A stretch of DNA of 64,000 nt from an uncultured Pseudomonadota bacterium (lineage in GTDB: Bacteria; Pseudomonadota; Gammaproteobacteria; Burkholderiales; SG8-39): contig CAIXPL010000029.1 in assembly GCA_903921325.1 (NCBI GenBank), forward strand, positions 62,001-126,000, given 5' to 3'. This document shows, piece after piece, positions 9,515-17,927 of the stretch. Within the stretch, counting starts at the first letter, position 1. Every line of letters begins with the position of its first letter. Made by a program: the position numbers and the translations under genes. Below the pieces are notes generated by a model that saw nothing but the letters and a program-made list of their open reading frames with translations, did no database searches and was not told where the DNA came from.

Positions 9515-11553
9515 ACAAGCGTCCCTCACTCATTGTTGGTGTGGATGTCGGTGGCACCTACACGGACTTGTTCATCCTCGATGAGCATAACGCGCGGATT
9601 GTCACCGCCAAGCTGCCTTCGACCCGCGATGATCCGTCGCGCGCCTTCGTTCAGGGCATTCTCGCCAACGTCGGTGATCCCGGCACCATCGCCACCATCG
9701 TGCACGGCACCACCGTGGGCACCAACGCTCTGCTTGAACGCCGCCTTGCGCCAACTGGCCTGATCACCACGCGCGGCTTTGCCGATGTGCTCGAGATGCG
9801 CCGGCGTGACCGGCCCGCCACCTGGGGCCTGTGGGGCCAGTTCATTCCGGTGGTACCACGCGAGGCACGCCTGGAAGTCGATGAACGCACGCTGGCCGAC
9901 GGATCGGTGCGAACCCCTGTCGATCTGCAGCAGGTGCGCGCTGCCGCCCTGCAATTGATCAAACAGGGTGCGCAGTCGGTCTGTCTGTTTTTTATCAATA
10001 GCTACGCCAACGCAGACAATGAAGCGCGTGCGGCAGAAGTGCTGCGATCCGTGTGGCCCAATGCCCATGTGTCGGTGTCAAGCGAGATCCTGCCGGAGAT
10101 CCGCGAATTCGAGCGTGCCTCGACCACTGCCATCAATGCAGGCCTGCAACCGGTGGTGAGTGATTATCTCGAACGGATCGAGACCGCCCTGCAATCACGC
10201 GGTATCGAGGCGCAGGTGCTGATCGTGCAATCCAATGGCGGAGTGATGTCGATTGACACCGCGCGCCGACTGCCTGTGCATACCGCTTTGTCAGGTCCGG
10301 CCGCCGGGGTGATCGCCTGCGCCCATATTGCGCAGGAGGCAGGCTATCCGGATGTCATCACTGGCGACATGGGTGGCACCAGTTTCGACGTCGCACTGAT
10401 TCGCAATGGCGAATCGGCCCTGGCGGCGCAGACCTCGGTCGGCTTTGGGCTCATCGTGCGCACACCCATGATCGAAATCGAAACGATCGGCGCTGGGGGC
10501 GGCTCGATTGCCCGTGTGGATGCATCGGGATTGCTGCAGGTCGGTCCGCAGTCAGCCGGCGCCCATCCCGGTCCGGTCTGCTATGGCCAGGGCAACCTCG
10601 AACCCACCGTCACCGACGCCAACGTTGTGTTGGGGCGTATCAATCCGCAACGACCCATCGGCGCACGTGCCGAATTGGACGTGGCCGCTGCCCACGCCGC
10701 GATCGAGCAATACATTGCGCGACCGCTCGGACTCGATACGCTGCGCGCGGCTGAGGCCATTTTGCAGGTGGCCAATGCACGCATGGCCGGTGCCGTTCGC
10801 CTCGTCTCCGTCGAGCGCGGGCACGATCCGAAACAGTTTGCGTATATGCCTTTTGGCGGTGGCGGTGCACTACATGTGTGCGCCATGATGCGTGAGGTGG
10901 GGGTGTCAACGGGGATCGTCCCGCGCTATCCGGGTGTGACCAGTGCGCTTGGTTGCGTCATCGCCGATATGCGCCATGATCAGGTACGCACACTCAACGT
11001 TCTGCTATCGCAACTGAATACGGAAGTGTTGCGTACCATGATCGACGAAATGGCGAGTTCCGGGCGCGATCTGATCCGCGCAGGGGCCGTGCGCCTGCAG
11101 CGCGTGGACGTACTGATTGAACTGGACATGCTCTACCTGGGACAAAGCCACACCATTGCAGTACCACTCAACCGGGGGCAAACGCGCAGCCGCGCTGGCA
11201 TCGCCCGCGCATTCGAGAGCCGTTACTGCGCCGCGTTCGGTCAACTGTTGCACGGCATCGATCAGCGCATTCTCAATCTGCGCGTCGCAGTGATCGGGCG
11301 ACGACGCACGTTCGATCTGGGCCTGCTCGCGCCACAGAAGCGCGCAGCACCGGCTGCAGGCAAACGCAAAGCATGGGTCGAAGGTCGCTGGCAATGGTTG
11401 CCGGTCTATGCCCGCCTGGCACTCAACGAAGGGAGCATCATTGCCGGACCGGCGCTATTTGAGCAGCCTGATACCACGGTGTATCTGGAACCTGGCATGC
11501 ACGCCCGAGTAGACCGTCTGGGCAATCTGATCATTACCGGCCAGACGAACTGA
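9511..11553 (+). CDS. hyuA: Hydantoinase/oxoprolinase subunit A family protein (HyuA)
   Basis: This is the ATP-binding A subunit partner of HyuB, 680 residues. The N-terminal phosphate-binding loop reads GVDVGGTYTDLF (residues 10-21). A VHGTTVGTNALLER segment follows, then a second actin-like signature, TGDMGGTSFDVALI. This is the normal arrangement for the Hydantoinase_A and Hydant_A_N domains. The ATG at 9511 overlaps the hyuB stop. HyuA and HyuB normally act as one complex that couples ATP hydrolysis to ring opening. The import system and aconitase-like enzyme upstream suggest a multi-step catabolic route. Confidence 0.92.
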   Translation: MNKRPSLIVGVDVGGTYTDLFILDEHNARIVTAKLPSTRDDPSRAFVQGILANVGDPGTIATIVHGTTVGTNALLERRLAPTGLITTRGFADVLEMRRRDRPATWGLWGQFIPVVPREARLEVDERTLADGSVRTPVDLQQVRAAALQLIKQGAQSVCLFFINSYANADNEARAAEVLRSVWPNAHVSVSSEILPEIREFERASTTAINAGLQPVVSDYLERIETALQSRGIEAQVLIVQSNGGVMSIDTARRLPVHTALSGPAAGVIACAHIAQEAGYPDVITGDMGGTSFDVALIRNGESALAAQTSVGFGLIVRTPMIEIETIGAGGGSIARVDASGLLQVGPQSAGAHPGPVCYGQGNLEPTVTDANVVLGRINPQRPIGARAELDVAAAHAAIEQYIARPLGLDTLRAAEAILQVANARMAGAVRLVSVERGHDPKQFAYMPFGGGGALHVCAMMREVGVSTGIVPRYPGVTSALGCVIADMRHDQVRTLNVLLSQLNTEVLRTMIDEMASSGRDLIRAGAVRLQRVDVLIELDMLYLGQSHTIAVPLNRGQTRSRAGIARAFESRYCAAFGQLLHGIDQRILNLRVAVIGRRRTFDLGLLAPQKRAAPAAGKRKAWVEGRWQWLPVYARLALNEGSIIAGPALFEQPDTTVYLEPGMHARVDRLGNLIITGQTN

Positions 11554-11589
11554 CCTGCTTTTTTACTAAACCGAAGGAGACAAACCCCC

Positions 11590-12555
11590 ATGACAACAAT
11601 GATCATTGGCGCCGGGCTGGTGGGCTCGCAAATCGCCCATATTCTGGTCGAGCGTGGCGAGCGGCCGGTGTTGATGGATTTTTCACCACAACCGGACGCA
11701 CTGGCGGAAATCGTCGATCTGTCGCGCACTACGTTGATCGAAGGCGATGTGCTCAAACCGTTCACAATCAGTCAGGCGCTGCTGCAACACGGCGTCACCT
11801 CCATCGTGCATACGGCCGCCAATCCCCTGCTCACGCTCGGTGCCCAGCGTGATCCGTGGTCAGCGATCCAGCTCAACATTGTCGGCACAGTCAACGTGCT
11901 TGAGGCCGCACGGGTCCACGGTGTGAAGCGCGTGGTCGTGTCCAGCTCCAACGTGCTCAACCATTTTCTGGCAGGTGGCGAAGGCAAGGGCAACAGCGCC
12001 GATGAGGAAGCCTATCCACGGCCCACCACGTTCTACTCCGCCACCAAGCAGACCATTGAGAGCATTGGTCTGAACTATGCCCGCTGGTGCAATGTGGATT
12101 TCGCCGCCATGCGCTATGGCGCCGTGTTCGGTCCCTGGAGCGGCCGTGGCGGCGGTGGTCCGAGCAATATCGTGCGCGGCGCACTGGAAGTGGCGCTGTC
12201 TGGCGATGAGGCGGCGGTGCCATCGAACAGCATGGAGTGGGTTTACTCCAAAGATGCCGCGATGGGAACGGTACTCGCTCTGGATGCCAAAGACCTGGGC
12301 AGCCGCGTGTTCAATATCACCATGGGATGTGTCGTCGGCCCCGAGGAATTTGCTGCCGCGCTGAGCGCCAGCATACCCGGCGCAAAAATGCGTCGGGGCA
12401 CGCCCGCGGCGAGCGCCGTGTCGATGCCCGACATGCAGTGCGTGTCTGATCTCACCCGCGCCCGCACCATACTTGGGTATTCGCCTCGCTTTGGCATGAC
12501 CGAGGCGATGCGCGACATGGCCAACTGGCTGCGCTCGCGCGCCAGTGCGCGCTAA
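11590..12555 (+). CDS. NAD-dependent epimerase/dehydratase family protein
   Basis: This is an extended short-chain dehydrogenase (321 residues) with a Rossmann motif GAGLVG (G7, G9, G12) and a catalytic YxxxK pair (Y149, K153). An SSS motif sits at about 118-120. A GAAGGAGA ribosome site lies ten bases before the ATG. It is the last gene of the catabolic operon, 36 bases after hyuA. Members act on nucleotide sugars, but others handle sugar acids or small hydroxy-acids, which would suit this context better. The substrate is not known. Confidence 0.85.
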   Translation: MTTMIIGAGLVGSQIAHILVERGERPVLMDFSPQPDALAEIVDLSRTTLIEGDVLKPFTISQALLQHGVTSIVHTAANPLLTLGAQRDPWSAIQLNIVGTVNVLEAARVHGVKRVVVSSSNVLNHFLAGGEGKGNSADEEAYPRPTTFYSATKQTIESIGLNYARWCNVDFAAMRYGAVFGPWSGRGGGGPSNIVRGALEVALSGDEAAVPSNSMEWVYSKDAAMGTVLALDAKDLGSRVFNITMGCVVGPEEFAAALSASIPGAKMRRGTPAASAVSMPDMQCVSDLTRARTILGYSPRFGMTEAMRDMANWLRSRASAR

Positions 12556-12586
12556 GTCGACACGAGCGACGTTCGGGCAGGCGTTC

Positions 12587-12859
12587 TCAGGCCGCCGGGG
12601 GCACGTAACCGGCGGCCTTGTCGGCCCCCGAGCCGAAAAAGTGTTGCTCCATTTGCTGCGCCAGATATTTGCGGGCCGCCGGGTCAGCGAGGCTCAAACG
12701 GTTCTCATTGATCAACATGGTCTGATGGCGCAGCCAGTCCTGCCAGGCCTGCTTCGATACCTGCTCCCACAGCCGTCGTCCCAACTCGCCGGGGTAGGGA
12801 GGGAAATCAAGGCCTTCTGCTTCACTGCCAAGCTTGATGCACTGAACGGTACGGGGCAT
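12587..12859 (-). CDS. yggX: Probable Fe(2+)-trafficking protein YggX
   Basis: This small cytoplasmic protein (90 residues) of the YggX family is linked to protection of iron-sulphur clusters from oxidation. It has the conserved N-terminus with Cys7, the FPPYPGELG segment, the [17 protein letters not shown] segment and the C-terminal [14 protein letters not shown] segment, matching the family along its whole length. It is the last gene of the minus-strand rsmE-argA-yggX group, 23 bases after argA. It converges on the epimerase gene with only 31 bases between the stops. Confidence 0.95.
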   Translation of the reverse strand: MPRTVQCIKLGSEAEGLDFPPYPGELGRRLWEQVSKQAWQDWLRHQTMLINENRLSLADPAARKYLAQQMEQHFFGSGADKAAGYVPPAA

Positions 12860-12882
12860 TGCGAGTTCCTTGCCTGAGTCGC

Positions 12883-14280
12883 CTACAGTTTTTTGACCAG
12901 AATGCGCGACATGCGTTGCAGGTTGTAGAGCGTCTGCTTTTCGTCGGGAAGCTCGCTCAGATCGCCCTCGACATAACCGCGCTCGATGAACCAGTGCATC
13001 GTACGCGTGGTGAGCACAAACAACCGCTTCATCCCGGCGCGACGCGCACGCGCTTCGATTGCTTCGGCCAGCTTGTCACCGTGACCGGTGCCGCGCGCTT
13101 CCGGCCGCACCGCCAGACATGCCAGTTCACCGGCACGCTCGCGCGCAAACGGATAGAGCGCCGCGCAGCCCACGATCATGCGGTCGTGTTCCAGCACGAC
13201 AAAGCGCTGAATCTCGCGTTCAAGCCGTTCGCGACCGCGCCGCACCAGGGTGCCGTCTTCCTCCAGCGGTTCGATCAGCTGCAATACGCCGCCAACATCA
13301 TCGATCGTCGCCGGACGCAGGCGCTCGAGCTTGTCGGCGCTCACCATTGTGCCCGAGCCACCGCGCGTGAACAGCTCAATCAACAAGGCGCCATCGGTCT
13401 GCTGCGAGATGACATGGGCGCGGCGCACCCCGGAGCGCACCGCTTCAATCGCATGGGCCAGATAGAGTCGGGTGTCGGCACTCAATCCGACATCGGCCTC
13501 GAGCAACAGTTGGGCTTCCTCGGCCGAGAGCTCGGGCATGGTCCGGCCAGCCCGATCGAGTACCGGCGCATCGGAGAGAAAAATCAGCTTCTCGGCATGC
13601 AGGCCCTTGCCAATCGCGACGGCTACATCCTCCATCGACAAGTTGAACACTTCGCCAGTCGGCGAGTAACCGATCGAAGATACGATCACGATATTGCCAC
13701 CATCGAGACAACCGTTGATCGCCAGGGTATCAATCTTGCGCACCGTACCGGTGTACTGATAGTCAACCCCATCGTGCACACCCATTGGCTGCGCGGTGAT
13801 GAAATTGCCTGACACGGTATTGATGGCCGCCCCGGCCATCGGGGTGTTGGGCATACCCTGGGACAGCATGGCATCGATCTCAACCCGCAGCGTGCCCACC
13901 GCCTCTTTTACACACTCCAGTGCCGGCGGGTCAGTGATGCGCAAGCCCTTGTGGTACTTCGGCTCCAGAGCACGGCGACGCAATTGGGTTTCAATTTGCG
14001 GCCGTGAACCATGCACCAGCACGACCCGGATGCCGGCGGCGTGCAGCAAATTGATGTCATAGGCCAATTCATAGAAGCGTCCGCCGGCGACCACTTCACC
14101 GCCAATGGCCACCACCAGCACCTTGCCGCGAAACGCGTGCAGATAGGGCGCAGCGGATCGAAACCACTCGACAAACTGCGCGGTGTTATCGATTCGGCTG
14201 CGCGCGCGGGACGCTTTATCGGTCGCCGCAGACTGCGCGGGAGGGGCTGACTTGTCGGTGCTTGAGGATGTTGAGCTCAT
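12883..14280 (-). CDS. argA: Amino-acid N-acetyltransferase (N-acetylglutamate synthase) ArgA
   Basis: ArgA catalyses the first step of arginine synthesis, acetyl-CoA plus glutamate to N-acetylglutamate. The 465-residue protein has the two expected parts. An amino-acid-kinase-like domain (about 35-300, starting with [15 protein letters not shown] and containing [11 protein letters not shown]) is followed by a C-terminal GNAT acetyltransferase domain (about 320-465, with an [11 protein letters not shown] acetyl-CoA loop). The first 30 residues are Ser/Ala-rich and probably flexible. The kinase-like domain usually carries feedback inhibition by arginine. The gene lies 18 bases after rsmE. Confidence 0.95.
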   Translation of the reverse strand: MSSTSSSTDKSAPPAQSAATDKASRARSRIDNTAQFVEWFRSAAPYLHAFRGKVLVVAIGGEVVAGGRFYELAYDINLLHAAGIRVVLVHGSRPQIETQLRRRALEPKYHKGLRITDPPALECVKEAVGTLRVEIDAMLSQGMPNTPMAGAAINTVSGNFITAQPMGVHDGVDYQYTGTVRKIDTLAINGCLDGGNIVIVSSIGYSPTGEVFNLSMEDVAVAIGKGLHAEKLIFLSDAPVLDRAGRTMPELSAEEAQLLLEADVGLSADTRLYLAHAIEAVRSGVRRAHVISQQTDGALLIELFTRGGSGTMVSADKLERLRPATIDDVGGVLQLIEPLEEDGTLVRRGRERLEREIQRFVVLEHDRMIVGCAALYPFARERAGELACLAVRPEARGTGHGDKLAEAIEARARRAGMKRLFVLTTRTMHWFIERGYVEGDLSELPDEKQTLYNLQRMSRILVKKL

Positions 14281-14298
14281 GGTTGCCCGGATTCTATT

Positions 14299-15027
14299 TC
14301 AAAGATCGCCCCACACCGATTGCATGATTGCAATGGCTGCCAGCGGGGCTGTTTCGGTACGCAGAATGCGCGGGCCAACCCGGATCGCGCGATAGCCGCG
14401 CGAGGCGAGCAGGGACATTTCCAGCTCGGACAGGCCACCTTCGGGGCCGACCACGACACTCACCTGTTGCGGCTTCGGAAGATCGCTCAGCCGGTCGCTT
14501 GCCCCGGGCACCAGCATGAGACGCAAGCCGGCAGCGTCATCGGTAGCCAGAAAATCGGCCAGCGCGAGACTTGGCCGGATCTCAGGCACCCGGTTGCGGC
14601 CGCACTGCTCACAGGCCGAAGTCGCCACCGCCTGCCAGTGCAACTCGCGACGATCCTGACGTTCCTTCGACAGGCGAATAATCGTGCGTTGAGTAATAAC
14701 CGGGCGGATCGCCGCAACCCCCAACTCAGTCGCCTTCTGTACCAACCAGTCCATGCGGTCAGCAACGCAGATCCCCTGCACGAGCGTGACGCGCAAGGGC
14801 GACTCACGATCGCACTCGAGTGGCATCTGCAGTTTGGCCACCGATTGCCGTTTGCCCGCTTCGACCAGTTGCGCAGGCCACTCCAGCCCATCGCCACTGA
14901 ACAAGGTCACCGCATCGCCCGGTACCAGACGCAAGGCCAGCACATGGCGATGGGCAGTATCGGACAGGCTGACGACGGCCCCTGCCGCTAGGCCACTGGC
15001 GTGATACAGACGGGGGGCGTCAGACAT
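14299..15027 (-). CDS. rsmE: 16S rRNA (uracil-1498-N3)-methyltransferase RsmE
   Basis: RsmE methylates U1498 of 16S rRNA using S-adenosylmethionine. The 242-residue protein has an N-terminal PUA-like part (with a HVLALRLVPGDAV segment) and a C-terminal SPOUT domain. The deep-knot motifs VVGPEGGLSELE and the final RVGPRILRTETAPLAAI are typical of the family. It lies between the DUF4254 gene and argA on the minus strand, with gaps of under 20 bases. Confidence 0.95.
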   Translation of the reverse strand: MSDAPRLYHASGLAAGAVVSLSDTAHRHVLALRLVPGDAVTLFSGDGLEWPAQLVEAGKRQSVAKLQMPLECDRESPLRVTLVQGICVADRMDWLVQKATELGVAAIRPVITQRTIIRLSKERQDRRELHWQAVATSACEQCGRNRVPEIRPSLALADFLATDDAAGLRLMLVPGASDRLSDLPKPQQVSVVVGPEGGLSELEMSLLASRGYRAIRVGPRILRTETAPLAAIAIMQSVWGDL

Positions 15028-15040
15028 CGCGGTGGAGCGC

Positions 15041-15691
15041 TCAGACCTTGCGGTAGAGATAGGGGTTCATGGTCGGATCGTTGTACATTTTGAATTGCCG
15101 GTAGATCCTGAATTGCGCGCGTCCGGCAGCACAGTCGGCCAACAGTTCATCGAAGCACTGTGCCAGATCGGCGCGCTGGCTGCGTAACCGATCGAGCCGC
15201 ACCGCACACTGCGCGCGGTGCTCCTCCGAGGCATCAGCGCGCTCGGTCTGCTCGCGCATGGCGCGTATCTTGAGCGAAACAATCGACAGCCGATCGCACA
15301 TCGATCCAGCCGTCTCGGAATTGAGCCGCCCGGCGAGGCACGCGCCCTCGCGCATCGCATCGAGCATTGCCAGCAGATGCTCATCGATGCGTTCGATGGC
15401 ATCGTTGCGGCTCTGATTGAACTTGTCGATGGCGCGCTTGTTGGCGGCAATATCGGCATCGGGCACCTCGCGCCGTCGCGCCAGGTCTTCCTCGGCCCAC
15501 AACATGCCATTGAAGCGGTGATTGGCCTCGATTTCCGCACGGATCGCGCGCCCGGCGTCCGCGCCCGCCGAGTCGCGCGATGTAACAGGCTGGGAGACAC
15601 TGCTTTGCGGCCAATCCGCGCTGGCGAGAGCATGGTCATGCAATGCGAGCACGATTTGCGCATTGATCGGCAGGTGATCGGAATGGTTCAT
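15041..15691 (-). CDS. DUF4254 domain-containing protein
   Basis: This 216-residue, largely helical soluble protein is assigned to DUF4254 by its overall pattern: a FNGMLWAEEDLARR segment, then NKRAIDKFNQSRNDAIERID, and a C-terminal MYNDPTMNPYLY segment. No catalytic function is known for the family. The start shares an ATGA with the stop of the GT9 gene, so it is translationally coupled to lipopolysaccharide core genes. A role in surface polysaccharide assembly is therefore inferred from context only. Confidence 0.85.
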   Translation of the reverse strand: MNHSDHLPINAQIVLALHDHALASADWPQSSVSQPVTSRDSAGADAGRAIRAEIEANHRFNGMLWAEEDLARRREVPDADIAANKRAIDKFNQSRNDAIERIDEHLLAMLDAMREGACLAGRLNSETAGSMCDRLSIVSLKIRAMREQTERADASEEHRAQCAVRLDRLRSQRADLAQCFDELLADCAAGRAQFRIYRQFKMYNDPTMNPYLYRKV

Positions 15692-16824
15692 AGACTTGCG
15701 CTCTGCACTCTGCTGTTGCTTCGCACCGAATGCAACGCCTTCTCGATGATGCCATCGACCACTGCCAAGCCGATCCCATCCATGCAGCGCGCCTGAGTAC
15801 ATTCGCCGGTCGAGCGGCCACAGCGACGCACCCACTCGATGTCACGATTGAACAGGATCGTTTGATCGCGACAGATGAACTCCGGCATGGTCACCGGCCA
15901 ATAGGGGCTCGCCCGCCAGAAGTCGCCCGCGCCACAAATGATCGATGAACCCGGACCGAACAGCGCAACCGTAGGCACACCAATTACCCGGCCCAGATGA
16001 GCAATGCCGGTGTCAGGTGCCAGCAACACCCTGGCACCCGCAAGCAGGTGCCACACCTGTTCAAGCGCAAGCCGACCGGCATAGCTGCGCCAGCGCCCAT
16101 ACGGGTCGATCTCGCGCACGACAGGCTTTTCATCGGCGCCGGCGAGGAACACCGGGGTAATGCCACGACGTTCAAGGCCCTCGGCTATGCCCAACCAGCG
16201 CGGGGCGCGCCAGCGCTTGAGCGGCGTGCTCGCCCCGACATGCAGAACGGCATACGCATCGGCCGGTCGCTCAAATGGCTCTGCCGCGGGGGCTGGCCAG
16301 TCCGAGGGACGATAGGCTGCCGGGGGGGGGCCGTCGATCAGATCGGCCACGATGTCACCCCAGGCAGCGGCCGTCGAGCGGAACGGCCGCAATTCGTCGA
16401 CCATGAAATTCTTCCACCCGGGTCGATCGCCGCCATGAGCAACCACCCACCGGGCACCGGCGGCACGGGCGAGCCAGCTATAACGATTGTCGCCCGGTAC
16501 AAACGCCAGATCGTAATGACTGGCGGCAAAGATCGACTGCAGGCTTGGTATATCGGATGGGGCCCAGGGCAGCGCCCGCACGCCCCACGGTCGGCCTGAA
16601 TAAAGGCCCGCGAAGGCCGGCTGAGTGAGCAAATCGATTTCCGCCAGCGGATGGATGGCGCGCAATTTCGCGATGAGTGGCGAGAGCATCAACGTGTCAC
16701 CGAGCAGCAGATGATGCGCGATCAGTACTCGCTTGACTGGCCCTTCCGGCGGTCCTGTCCGCCCCATGAAGCAGTTCGCGAGCGCACGCGGAATGACACG
16801 CGCACGAGTTGCCAAGCGACTCAT
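15688..16824 (-). CDS. Glycosyltransferase family 9 (heptosyltransferase-like)
   Basis: This is a cytoplasmic, GT-B-fold GT9 transferase, 378 residues, likely to add a heptose or related sugar to the lipopolysaccharide core. It has the N-terminal HHLLLGDTLMLSPL loop, a mid-protein HVGASTPLKRWR segment and the C-terminal nucleotide-sugar motif APDTGIAHLGRVIGVPTVALFGPG. The far C-terminus is Cys-containing, as in many GT9 proteins. The frame opens at 16824 with an ATGA overlap with the preceding GT4 gene. About 30 residues precede the usual family start, so a shorter form is possible. Confidence 0.88.
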   Translation of the reverse strand: MSRLATRARVIPRALANCFMGRTGPPEGPVKRVLIAHHLLLGDTLMLSPLIAKLRAIHPLAEIDLLTQPAFAGLYSGRPWGVRALPWAPSDIPSLQSIFAASHYDLAFVPGDNRYSWLARAAGARWVVAHGGDRPGWKNFMVDELRPFRSTAAAWGDIVADLIDGPPPAAYRPSDWPAPAAEPFERPADAYAVLHVGASTPLKRWRAPRWLGIAEGLERRGITPVFLAGADEKPVVREIDPYGRWRSYAGRLALEQVWHLLAGARVLLAPDTGIAHLGRVIGVPTVALFGPGSSIICGAGDFWRASPYWPVTMPEFICRDQTILFNRDIEWVRRCGRSTGECTQARCMDGIGLAVVDGIIEKALHSVRSNSRVQSASL

Positions 16825-17927
16825 TGCGACTCTCCTACCGCTGCAAAAAACAACCTTTCCATGCGATCAATCATCACCGTGGCGTCGAAGCGATCGACGC
16901 AATGCGTGCGCGCAGCCCCACCCAGTGTATGACGAAGCTCGGCAGAGTCGGCCAGACGGCCGATGGCCGCTGCCAACTGGTCGACGTTCTGCGGCGCGAC
17001 GACCAGTGCGGTCTGGCCGTCAATGGCCGCCTCGCCGATCGCACCCACCGTGGTGGTGACACAGGCACGCTCGCACAACATCGCCTGTACCAGCGCTTGC
17101 GGCACGCCTTCATTAGCGTAGGAGGGAAGAGCGAAAATATCAAGCGAGTTCAACCACGGCACGACATCGGCTTGATTGCCAGGCATCCAGACATTGGCAA
17201 GCGAACGCTCAGCGGCGGCCGCGGTCAATGCTTCGCGCTGCGGACCATCACCGACGATCACCAGCCCGATATCGCTGCGGCCCAGGCGGGCGATCGCATC
17301 GATCAGCAGCCGGTGGCCTTTCCAGCTACGCAGGGTGGCCACTATCCCCACCAGGATCAGGTCCTGCGGCAAACAGGTGTTCAGACGTGCCGCGGCGCGA
17401 TCGCCGGGCCGGAATCGATCGATATTCATGCCGGTCGGCACCGAGACCACCCGCTGCGGGTCAAGGTGTAGCGCCTCGATCAAATCATGGCGCAAGGTCT
17501 CGCCGGTGGTCGCCATGCGATCGGTGGCGCAGGCGTACAGCCAGCGCGTGGCCCAATTGCGACTGACTGGCGCTGATATATGCCGGGTGCGTACCAGCGC
17601 GGGGGCATTTGCAAGGCCAATCCGGGCAAGCGCTGCCAACCAGCTGTCGGTGGAGCTATGGCTGTTGACGACATCAAAGCGCTCGGTCTTGAGCAGGCGA
17701 CGCATCGCGCGCAATCCTGCTCCATTCTTGCGTCCGATCGGCATGGCGGTGGCGGCGAGGCCGAGCGCACGTGCCTCAGTGTAAATGCGCGCCTCGGCGG
17801 GCGCCGCGATCAGCATTCTGTGTCCGCGTGCGGCCATCCCCAGCGCTTCATTGAGGATGCGGATTTCCTGCCCGCCCCAGCCCAGCGAGGCTTCGGTGTG
17901 CACGATGGAGAGCGCACGTGCGCTCAC
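16821..17927 (-). CDS. Glycosyltransferase family 4
   Basis: This is a retaining GT-B glycosyltransferase, 368 residues. The N-terminal domain carries a GWGGQEIRILNEALG loop. The C-terminal domain has VGIVATLRSWKGHRLLIDA and the E-x7-E motif region YANEGVPQALVQAMLCE that marks GT4. It overlaps both msbA (upstream) and the GT9 gene (downstream) by four bases. The acceptor is probably the lipopolysaccharide core, judged by neighbours. Confidence 0.9.
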   Translation of the reverse strand: MSARALSIVHTEASLGWGGQEIRILNEALGMAARGHRMLIAAPAEARIYTEARALGLAATAMPIGRKNGAGLRAMRRLLKTERFDVVNSHSSTDSWLAALARIGLANAPALVRTRHISAPVSRNWATRWLYACATDRMATTGETLRHDLIEALHLDPQRVVSVPTGMNIDRFRPGDRAAARLNTCLPQDLILVGIVATLRSWKGHRLLIDAIARLGRSDIGLVIVGDGPQREALTAAAAERSLANVWMPGNQADVVPWLNSLDIFALPSYANEGVPQALVQAMLCERACVTTTVGAIGEAAIDGQTALVVAPQNVDQLAAAIGRLADSAELRHTLGGAARTHCVDRFDATVMIDRMERLFFAAVGESQ

